Assembly: GCA_023251855.1 (NCBI GenBank)
Contig: JAHEYA010000218.1
Coordinates: 1 to 5,174, forward strand
Source: Bacteroidota bacterium
Lineage (GTDB): Bacteria > Bacteroidota > Bacteroidia > 2-12-FULL-35-15
Direction: 5' to 3'
Length of the DNA: 5,174 nt
Shown in pieces: positions 1 through 4,820 of this stretch. The notes beneath the pieces were generated by a model that did not search any database, was not told where the DNA came from, and saw only the letters and a program-made list of their open reading frames with translations. The stretch's first letter is position 1, and every line of letters starts with the position of its first letter. A program made the position numbers and the translations under genes.

Positions 1-2
1 CA

Positions 3-113
3 CTCCCAATATCCCGAAAGCAAACCTCTATTATTTATGCAAAAACGGATGAGCAAAAAAAATTACTAAATTATTTTGAGGTCGATTTTAATTTGGGTGG
101 CTCAAACGCGTAA
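3..113 (+). CDS. Possible 3' end of an upstream gene (partial, uncertain)
   Basis: This frame is open from the window edge for 36 codons and ends with TAA at 111-113. The peptide contains DEQKKLLNYFEVDFNLGGS, which has a protein-like mix of charged and hydrophobic residues. The other two plus frames close earlier, at codons 17 and 23. No family is recognised, and 36 open codons in AT-rich DNA could be chance. If real, it is the tail of a gene lying upstream and in the same direction as the sigma operon. The only support is the open frame. Confidence 0.25.
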   Translation, partial: LPISRKQTSIIYAKTDEQKKLLNYFEVDFNLGGSNA

Positions 114-127
114 AACAGGAGAGAAAA

Positions 128-220
128 ATGCGTAAAATAATTCACACTATCTTGATTGTATATAATTTATCCGGTATAAACCCTGACAAACTTTTGTGCC
201 GAAACAAAATATTTTTTTGA
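128..220 (+). CDS. Possible 30-aa leader peptide with a good ribosome binding site
   Basis: An ATG at 128 is preceded by AGGAGAG four bases away, the best Shine-Dalgarno-like sequence in the window. It opens a 30-codon frame starting MRKIIHTILIVYNLSG and ending with TGA at 218-220. The N-terminal third is hydrophobic after MRK, but the rest (INPDKLLCRNKIFF) resembles nothing I know. It lies 79 bp before the sigma factor start and could be an upstream leader peptide or a chance ORF. Bacteroidota rarely depend on Shine-Dalgarno sequences, so the site is weak evidence. Confidence 0.2.
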   Translation: MRKIIHTILIVYNLSGINPDKLLCRNKIFF

Positions 221-226
221 AAATAG

Positions 227-276
227 CTGTAACTTTACAGAAATCTCATTCGTCCCATTCTCAAATAGGCTATTTG
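227..276. promoter_or_regulatory. Two palindromes in the sigma-factor leader (possible operator or hairpins)
   Basis: Two perfect inverted repeats lie close together just before the sigma gene. CTGTAA-CT-TTACAG is at 227-240, and CAAATAG-G-CTATTTG is at 262-276, ending 23 bp before the ATG at 300. They could be binding sites for a dimeric regulator or short RNA hairpins in the 5' untranslated region. No convincing TTG/TAnnTTTG promoter with correct spacing was found; TAACTTTA at 231-238 is near the -7 consensus but lacks a properly spaced -33 element. Function is inferred from symmetry and position only. Confidence 0.25.
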
Positions 277-299
277 CGAATTCACCCACGAATCCCAAA

Positions 300-785
300 A
301 TGACAGTAGAAGAATACAATAAAACGGTTGATTTATATGCTGACAATCTGTACCGCTTTATTCTTAAAAACATTAAGGATGTGGAGAAGGCACGTGATAT
401 TGTGCAGGATACCTATGAAAAAATGTGGCTAAAGGTAAATGAGGTAGAATCTAAAAATGCTAAATCATATATGTTTACAACAGCTTATCATACTATGATT
501 GACCGTATTCGCAGAGATAAAAAACAAGGTGATTTGTCGGAGGTAAATATGTATAGCCTAAGTCATACATCACAGTACAATGATCTGAAAAAGGTGCTTG
601 ATGAAGCTCTCGCAAAACTACCGGAAATACAACGTGCTGTTATTTTATTGCGTGATTATGAAGGATATAATTATTCAGAAATAGGCGAAATAACCGGATT
701 GAACGAATCGCAGGTAAAAGTATATATTTTCAGAGCAAGAGGTTTTTTAAAAAATTATATTGGAGCAGTAGAAAACGTAATATAA
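300..785 (+). CDS. ECF (group 4) RNA polymerase sigma-70 factor
   Basis: This 161-aa protein has the usual ECF length and two-domain plan. Region 2 covers roughly residues 10-75: YRFILKNIKD and ARDIVQDTYEKMW (31-43) form the core-binding and -10-binding helices, and YHTMIDRIRRDKK (63-75) is the region 2.4 segment. After a short linker, region 4 (about 97-152) contains LAKLPEIQRAVILLRDYEGY followed by the helix-turn-helix YSEIGEITGLNESQVKVYIF, which would read the -35 element. No extra C-terminal domain is present. The ATG at 300 gives the full region 2 and has no strong Shine-Dalgarno, as is common in Bacteroidota. The next gene starts 13 bp after the stop and is probably its membrane-bound inhibitor, so the pair should form one operon that senses an envelope signal. 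The regulon and signal cannot be told from sequence. Family assignment is secure; the ECF subgroup is not resolved. Confidence 0.93.
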   Translation: MTVEEYNKTVDLYADNLYRFILKNIKDVEKARDIVQDTYEKMWLKVNEVESKNAKSYMFTTAYHTMIDRIRRDKKQGDLSEVNMYSLSHTSQYNDLKKVLDEALAKLPEIQRAVILLRDYEGYNYSEIGEITGLNESQVKVYIFRARGFLKNYIGAVENVI

Positions 786-798
786 CCAATCAGATAAA

Positions 799-2136
799 AT
801 GGATATCAACAAAAATAACTATGAAGCATTCTTCCTCGATTATCATGAGGGGAACCTGACGGCAGAGCAGGTTGCTGCTTTATTGCTATTTGTTGAACAG
901 CATCCTGAATTAAAAGAAGAGTTTGAGAATTTTGAAAATTGCGGTATAGAGGATTTCTTATCAATTAAATTTGAAAATAAAGCTATTCTTAAAAAGGAAG
1001 TTACTGCTCTGAATCAACAGGATTATCTTATAGGTTATATTGAAAACACGTTAAGTGATAGTGAAAAAAAATTAGTAACTGATTTTTTGAAAAAAAATCC
1101 GGCCGCCCATACCGAACTCGAACTGTTTCGCAAAACAATTGCAAAAGCTGACGATACTATTATCTATGAAAATAAAAATGCGCTAAAAAAGATAGATTCT
1201 TCAGTTTTAAACATAACAGAACCTGTTTTATCCCGTGAAGAAGATGTATTGATAGCTTCTGTAGAGAACATACTTACAAAAAAAGAAATAGAACTATTTA
1301 ATACCCTGGTCGCTGGTAATTCCGGTATTAATGAGCAATTGGAATTATACCGGAAAACAAAGCTAAAGGCGGATCATTCTGTTGTATTTGAAAATAAAGA
1401 GGGTTTAAAACGTAAGCCTCAAAGAATAATACCTTTCTATTATTATGCTGCTGCAGTGGCTGCATCTATACTGGTATTGGCAGGACTTTTCTTTCTGAAC
1501 AAATCTAGTAATACAACAACCGGGTTAGCAACGATTAATATAGAACCGATCCAAACCAAAGAAACTACTTTAGTTGAAGCAAAAAAAGAAATAGCCACTA
1601 TCGGAATAAGTAACGGAATAACAAATAATGTTAGAGAAATCATTGCTGTTAAAAGCAAAACACTTAGTAATAAAATTACAGATAATATCTCTTTACCAAA
1701 TGATTCAAATGGAGCTGTAACTGCAATCTCTATGCAGGAACAACCACAGCTACTGCCAATTCAAAAAGCAATAGTAAATGAAGAAAAAATAAGGGGGAAT
1801 GAATATGTTCCTGTTGTTGAACAAATGAATGAAGGCCCAGACATGTTAACAAAACAAGAATACCCGGCAAAAACTGAAGAGTTTGTTTCATTGAGCCAAT
1901 TGGCAGCGGAAAAGATAAAAGAAAAACTGCTGGATGAAAATGCCGTTTACGAACAAAAGAAAAACGGACATCTTAAAAAAATAAATGGCTGGGATGTGGC
2001 ACAGTTAATTACAAAAGGCATAAGCAGACTCTCAGGGCGTAATATTGAAGTAAAACCTTATTATAATGATCAAGGGGATGTAACTTCCTATGCACTTATT
2101 GCCGGTGAATTAAAAATATCAAAGGGGCATCAATAG
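799..2136 (+). CDS. Single-pass membrane protein, probable anti-sigma factor with triplicated N-terminal unit
   Basis: This 445-aa protein follows the ECF sigma gene by 13 bp. Its N-terminal ~206 residues are three tandem copies of one unit (about 8-67, 74-133, 145-206). Each has an acidic helix (FFLDYHEGNLT, YLIGYIENTLS, VLIASVENILT), a helix that in the first two copies ends in HPELKEEFENF or NPAAHTELELF, and a closing motif IKFENKAILKK, IIYENKNALKK or VVFENKEGLKR. A basic KRKPQR segment precedes one transmembrane helix (about 213-234), predicting a cytoplasmic N-terminus and periplasmic C-terminus. A low-complexity Thr/Asn/Lys/Glu-rich linker leads to a C-terminal domain (about 365-445) containing WDVAQLITKGISRLSGR and ending near SYALIAGELKISKG. 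There is no HxxxCxxC zinc motif (only one cysteine, C48) and no FecR domain. Operon position and topology suggest it holds the sigma factor at the membrane; this is inference. The C-terminal domain could sense an envelope signal. Confidence 0.7.
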   Translation: MDINKNNYEAFFLDYHEGNLTAEQVAALLLFVEQHPELKEEFENFENCGIEDFLSIKFENKAILKKEVTALNQQDYLIGYIENTLSDSEKKLVTDFLKKNPAAHTELELFRKTIAKADDTIIYENKNALKKIDSSVLNITEPVLSREEDVLIASVENILTKKEIELFNTLVAGNSGINEQLELYRKTKLKADHSVVFENKEGLKRKPQRIIPFYYYAAAVAASILVLAGLFFLNKSSNTTTGLATINIEPIQTKETTLVEAKKEIATIGISNGITNNVREIIAVKSKTLSNKITDNISLPNDSNGAVTAISMQEQPQLLPIQKAIVNEEKIRGNEYVPVVEQMNEGPDMLTKQEYPAKTEEFVSLSQLAAEKIKEKLLDENAVYEQKKNGHLKKINGWDVAQLITKGISRLSGRNIEVKPYYNDQGDVTSYALIAGELKISKGHQ

Positions 2137-2149
2137 CCGCTTGCTTATC

Positions 2150-3430
2150 CTACCTGAGAATATACTCCTGAACAATATAAGCCAGTGCTCCTGCAAAATA
2201 TCCTATGGCAGCTAACCAGGTTATCTTTTTGAAATACCATCCAAATTTTATTTTTTCCATACCCATAGCAGCAACACCGGCAGCAGAACCAATAATTAAA
2301 ATACTGCCCCCTGTTCCTGCGCAGTAGGCCAGAAATTCCCAGATATAAGAATCGGCAGGATAGAGATTAATATCATACATACCCATAGCTGCCGCCACCA
2401 GAGGAACATTGTCTACAATTGCCGATAAAAGCCCTATTGCTGGAACAATAATGTTAAGATTACCTATTTTTTCTTCCATCATACGGGCAAGCGTATTCAA
2501 CTGTCCTGTTGATTGTAATGCTGCAATGGCTATCAATATTCCCAGAAAAAATAAAATACTGGGAGTATCTATTTTTCTCAAAGCATGAACTACAGATAAT
2601 GCATCCTTCTCCTCTTCATCTTTTTTACTATGTATTATTTCAGTTACCACCCATAAAACCGCAAGAGCAAATAAAATTCCCATGAATGGAGGCAAATGAG
2701 TGATACTCTTAAAAACCGGTACAAAAATTAACCCGCCCAAACCTGTAAAAAAAATAGTGTTTCTTTCCCCTTTCGTCAGTTGTATTTCTGATTTGGATGG
2801 AAGAGAGGCGAACTTAACAATAGTGCCTTTTAGTTTTGTTGAAACAATAATAAGAGGAATAAAAAGGCAAACTAAGCTTGGTACAATAAGCTTTAAAATA
2901 ATATTAGATGCACTAACCTGACCTCCAATCCATAACATTGTTGTAGTAACATCTCCAATCGGGCTCCATACTCCTCCTGCATTAGCTGCTATTACAACCA
3001 TACCTATATAGAGCAGCCTGTCCTGATGATTATAAATTAACTTACGTAACAGGGATACCATTACAATTGTGGTGGTCAGATTATCAAGCAAAGCCGACAA
3101 GATAAATGTAATAAAACATACAATCCATAATAACTTCCGTTTGTCAGTGGTAGTGATACTAGAGGTGATTATATCAAAACCATCATGGGCATCTATCAGC
3201 TCTACAATAGTCATTGCTCCCATTAAAAAGAAAAGAATCCCGGATAAATCACCTATGTGAACTATCAGAAGTTCAGCTATTTCATGCTTTTCTTCACCAA
3301 AAAGAATATAGACGGTCCAGCATAAAACACCTGTTAACAAAGCTATTGCTGACTTGTTTATTTTTATGGGGTGTTCAAAAGCAATTGCAAAATAGCCTAA
3401 AATAAATATGCTGATAATAAGAATGTTCAT
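2150..3430 (-). CDS. nhaD: NhaD-family Na+/H+ antiporter
   Basis: This 426-aa hydrophobic protein of about a dozen membrane segments belongs to the NhaD branch of the ion transporter (ArsB/NhaD) superfamily. It should exchange cytoplasmic Na+ (or Li+) for external protons, serving salt tolerance and pH control. The two inverted structural halves each carry a conserved Asp-Asn: SALLDNLTTT (112-121; D116, N117) in the first half and SAIVDNVPLVAA (336-347; D340, N341) in the second. Other family signatures are AANAGGVWSPIGDVTTTMLW (148-167) and GTGGSILIIGSAAGVAAMG (372-390). A charged loop, HSKKDEEEKDA (266-276), separates the halves. Length is normal and no frameshift is seen. The ATG at 3430 begins with a membrane segment, as expected. 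The gene is convergent with the sigma operon, with 13 bp between stop codons and no clear terminator. TAGTTTTA, about 33 bp upstream, resembles a -7 element but has no well-spaced partner. A citrate or arsenite transporter of the same superfamily is less likely given the NhaD motifs. Confidence 0.9.
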   Translation of the reverse strand: MNILIISIFILGYFAIAFEHPIKINKSAIALLTGVLCWTVYILFGEEKHEIAELLIVHIGDLSGILFFLMGAMTIVELIDAHDGFDIITSSITTTDKRKLLWIVCFITFILSALLDNLTTTIVMVSLLRKLIYNHQDRLLYIGMVVIAANAGGVWSPIGDVTTTMLWIGGQVSASNIILKLIVPSLVCLFIPLIIVSTKLKGTIVKFASLPSKSEIQLTKGERNTIFFTGLGGLIFVPVFKSITHLPPFMGILFALAVLWVVTEIIHSKKDEEEKDALSVVHALRKIDTPSILFFLGILIAIAALQSTGQLNTLARMMEEKIGNLNIIVPAIGLLSAIVDNVPLVAAAMGMYDINLYPADSYIWEFLAYCAGTGGSILIIGSAAGVAAMGMEKIKFGWYFKKITWLAAIGYFAGALAYIVQEYILR

Positions 3431-3958
3431 GTTAGCTGATTAATCCACTAAAGTAGGAATCTAAAACTATATCTTTTTCGGCAATTTTTGTTACCCCAAT
3501 GGTTCGGTAGTTTTTTAAACACTTGTCCACCTCAAGCCAAACGTAACCCCATATATATGAGTATGTTAATCTTGTGTCGTTTCCCCAATTTATTTTTTTG
3601 CAACTCTATAAAACAGCATACATTCAAAAAAATTTCATTTCTAAAGCTGTGTGTTTTCTTTTTGAACAAAAAGAAACAAAAATTCAAGAAAGCATAACTC
3701 CAACCGCACAGGCAACGCGGCACCGTATGCTTTCAATGCCAACGCGCGGTTTCAAAAATTTATTTTTCGACAAAACATTGAAAATTTTCCATTTTGCAAA
3801 AGTTATTTTGAAAACATTCAGGTATTAAAATTTTTAACAAACTATTGTTACCCAATAACTCCCAAAGGCTTACACGATAGTTCATGAACCCAAGTGAAAT
3901 GTTCTTAATTCGAGAATATTGTACACGGGTATTTATTAACCTAATAAACCATAACATC
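3431..3958. other. Gene-free intergenic region between nhaD and the CRISPR locus
   Basis: This stretch of about 528 bp is AT-rich. It contains only short overlapping ORFs on both strands with low-complexity Phe/Lys-rich translations and no family resemblance, so none is annotated. It should hold the nhaD promoter at its left end. Its middle contains strong inverted repeats (annotated separately). Near the right end is a 10-bp palindrome, GTTCATGAAC (3880-3889). No tRNA, rRNA or riboswitch was recognised. Confidence 0.6.
3655..3734. repeat. Structured intergenic element with nested inverted repeats
   Basis: Two hairpins lie side by side. The first is TTTCTTTTTG-AA-CAAAAAGAAA (3655-3676), 10 bp with almost no loop. 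The second has perfect 9-bp arms, GAAAGCATA (3688-3696) and TATGCTTTC (3726-3734). These enclose a GC-richer 29-nt interior with its own short stem, CCGC (3704-3707) and GCGG (3717-3720). The local rise in GC inside very AT-rich flanks and the nested pairing suggest a dispersed palindromic element or a folded transcript. The first hairpin could also act as a terminator on either strand. It reminds me of repeated intergenic sequences seen in Bacteroidota genomes, but that is memory and was not checked. Confidence 0.45.
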
Positions 3959-4034
3959 ATGGGTGTAAAATTAAGAGAAAAACAATTGAGTAGCGGACAA
4001 GTATCTTTTTATTTAGATATTTATCACTATACAC
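3959..4034 (+). pseudogene. 5' remnant of a tyrosine recombinase (phage/ICE integrase) gene, cut off at the first CRISPR repeat
   Basis: From the ATG at 3959 the frame reads MGVKLREKQLSSGQVSFYLD followed by IYHYT. This closely matches the start of the Arm DNA-binding (AP2-like) domain of Bacteroidota tyrosine recombinases, where MGVKLREK, a Gly-containing turn, and S-x-YLDIYH form the first beta strands. A normal protein would continue for about 400 residues with a SAM-like core-binding domain and an R-H-R-Y catalytic domain. Here the match stops at about codon 25, exactly where repeat 1 begins (4035). The frame then runs through the repeat to TGA at 4082-4084 in spacer 1, so no functional recombinase is possible. 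No downstream part of the gene was recognised on the other side of the array. It is probably a relic of an integrated mobile element, cut by the rearrangement that created or shortened the array. Confidence 0.6.
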
Positions 4035-4543
4035 GTTGTGATTTGCTTTCAAAATGTATCTTTGACTTATTGATAAACACTTGATAAAGCCATTGCAATT
4101 AAAAAAATGCCGTTGTGATTTGCTTTCAAAATGTATCTTTGACTTATTGATAAACACTGTTGATTCAGCGACATATGACTATATCCTTGTTGTGATTTGC
4201 TTTCAAAATGTATCTTTGACTTATTGATAAACACTAGCCACGCGATTACCCTTGCCTCTATTGCGGTTGTGATTTGCTTTCAAAATGTATCTTTGACTTA
4301 TTGATAAACACTGTTGTTGCGCTTATTCAATTCCCGCTGTTTGTTGTGATTTGCTTTCAAAATGTATCTTTGACTTATTGATAAACACTAACTGTCTGTT
4401 TGATTCTCTTTTTTGTTGTGTTGTGATTTGCTTTCAAAATGTATCTTTGACTTATTGATAAACACTTTAGTTGGTGGGGATGCAAACCTGATTTTAGTTG
4501 TGATTTGCTTTCAAAATGTATCTTTGACTTATTGATAAACACT
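4035..4543 (+). CRISPR. Type II-C CRISPR array, 7 repeats and 6 spacers
   Basis: Seven 47-bp repeats start at 4035, 4112, 4189, 4266, 4343, 4420 and 4497. All are identical, beginning GTTGTGATTTGCTTTC and ending TTGATAAACACT. The spacers are each exactly 30 bp: 4082-4111, 4159-4188, 4236-4265, 4313-4342, 4390-4419 and 4467-4496. The 77-bp period, repeat length and GTTGTGATTTGC start fit the type II-C arrays of Bacteroidota, which use Cas9 and a tracrRNA. By analogy with other type II repeats that begin GTTGT, the crRNA strand is plus, so the array points toward cas2, which is on the opposite strand. Neither terminal repeat is degenerate, so the leader end is not obvious. The left flank is a severed integrase gene rather than an AT-rich leader, which hints that spacers are added at the cas2 side (inference). 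No tracrRNA anti-repeat was found in the window. Confidence 0.98.
4036..4064 (+). promoter_or_regulatory. Bacteroidota promoter inside each CRISPR repeat (first copy shown)
   Basis: Repeat positions 2-4 are TTG and positions 23-30 are TATCTTTG, an exact match to the Bacteroidota -7 consensus TAnnTTTG. The 18-bp gap lies within the range described for Bacteroidota promoters (TTG or TTTG at -33). The same pair recurs in all seven repeats, with -7 boxes at 4057, 4134, 4211, 4288, 4365, 4442 and 4519. Transcription would start near repeat position 36-38, giving a short repeat remnant, the spacer and the next repeat. This parallels the repeat-encoded promoters known for Neisseria and Campylobacter II-C arrays, although there the promoter lies at the very end of the repeat. 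Activity is inferred from sequence. Confidence 0.5.
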
Positions 4544-4622
4544 AGATCAGGATATAAGTCAACAACAACAATGCTTTAAGGTGAATTTGTCAATAAAAAA
4601 AGTGAGGTGTTATCAAACAATT
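4544..4622. other. Array flank on the cas2 side (candidate leader or trailer)
   Basis: These 79 bp separate the last repeat from the terminator. They contain a CAA-rich run (4560-4570), an A7 run and GTGTTATCAA (4607-4616). The last is complementary, with one bulge, to TTGATAAACAC at the 3' end of every repeat. A plus-strand frame stays open for about 29 codons into the terminator but resembles no protein. As the only non-coding flank of the array that is not integrase-derived, it is the better candidate for the Cas1-Cas2 leader. Nothing in it proves that. Confidence 0.35.
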
Positions 4623-4650
4623 ATCCCGCTATAAGCGGGATTTTTTGTTT
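4623..4650 (+). terminator. Rho-independent terminator between the array and the cas operon
   Basis: A perfect 8-bp stem, ATCCCGCT (4623-4630) with AGCGGGAT (4634-4641), closes a 3-nt ATA loop. On the plus strand it is followed by TTTTTTGTTT. It is well placed to stop plus-strand transcripts leaving the CRISPR array before they run antisense through cas2. On the minus strand the tail is AATTGTTTG, so termination of the cas2 transcript there would be weaker but possible. Confidence 0.85.
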
Positions 4651-4659
4651 CTATATGGG

Positions 4660-4689
4660 TCAAAATAGCTCCAATTATTGAGGGACATT
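4660..4689 (-). repeat. Degenerate second copy of the cas2 3' end
   Basis: Read on the minus strand, this segment matches the last ten codons of cas2 (4821-4850) at 26 of 30 positions. cas2 encodes NVPQQLELF-stop. The copy reads NVPQ-stop-LELF-stop, because CAA became TAA and the final stop is TGA rather than TAA. The two copies are direct repeats 161 bp apart and bracket the small membrane ORF. A weaker similarity continues upstream in the copy after a 14-nt gap (about 14 of 17 bases against the cas2 codons for MELFY), which may be chance. It is a pseudogene fragment of a former tandem cas2, or the scar of an insertion at the cas2 3' end. Confidence 0.7.
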
Positions 4690-4810
4690 ATAGATGTTCA
4701 TAAATTAATGTCATTATTATAGCTATTATTAATAATAAGGCTAACCATGCATCAGTTGATTCTTTACTCATTCCTTTTAATCTTTCAAATATTACATTTA
4801 GTTTTTTCAT
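4688..4810 (-). CDS. Small single-pass membrane peptide encoded directly after cas2 (40 aa)
   Basis: This ORF of 40 codons plus stop starts 10 bp after the cas2 stop codon, on the same strand, so it would be the last gene of the cas operon. The peptide has a charged amphipathic N-terminus (MKKLNVIFERLKGMSKE) and one predicted membrane helix (about 21-37: AWLALLLIIAIIMTLIY), and ends EHL. Net positive charge before the helix predicts a cytoplasmic N-terminus. The Met-Lys-Lys start, clean helix and tight spacing after cas2 argue for a real gene. Its shortness and AT-richness, where random codons favour Ile/Leu, argue against. Its stop codon overlaps the duplicated cas2 tail by two bases. I recognise no family. 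It may be a membrane accessory of the CRISPR system, a toxin-like small peptide, or a chance frame. Confidence 0.45.
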   Translation of the reverse strand: MKKLNVIFERLKGMSKESTDAWLALLLIIAIIMTLIYEHL

Positions 4811-4820
4811 AGCATTGCAT

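Noticed and set aside
167..373. Minus-strand 68-codon ORF over the sigma gene start
   Set aside because: It overlaps the well-supported sigma factor and its leader and shows no family features.
1443..1658. Minus-strand 71-codon ORF with hydrophobic sequence
   Set aside because: It lies antisense within the anti-sigma gene, where reversed codons of the membrane helix and Thr/Asn-rich linker give hydrophobic translations.
3488..3828. Several overlapping 63-84 codon ORFs on both strands in the intergenic region
   Set aside because: Translations are Phe/Lys-rich, overlap each other and the inverted repeats, lack ribosome binding sites, and resemble no family.
3884..4084. Intact 66-codon plus-strand ORF
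   Set aside because: Its middle is the integrase remnant starting at 3959 and its last codons are CRISPR repeat and spacer sequence, so it is a composite chance frame.
4082..4089. Spacer 1 begins TGATAAAG, resembling the repeat end TTGATAAACAC
   Set aside because: The match is only eight AT-rich bases, and the spacer has the standard 30-bp length, so replication slippage is not needed to explain it.
3957..4157. Minus-strand ORF across the first two repeats
   Set aside because: It is translated CRISPR repeat, as shown by the same peptide block occurring twice.
4544..4660. A tracrRNA gene next to the array, using the terminator at 4623-4650
   Set aside because: A tracrRNA needs an anti-repeat to the first ~20-25 bases of the repeat (about GAAAGCAAATCACAAC). 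Neither strand of 3431-4034 or 4544-4820 has one. The best partial match, ACAAATTCAC on the minus strand near 4583-4592, pairs only in two 4-bp blocks and has no terminator after it. The tracrRNA is probably outside the window, near cas9.
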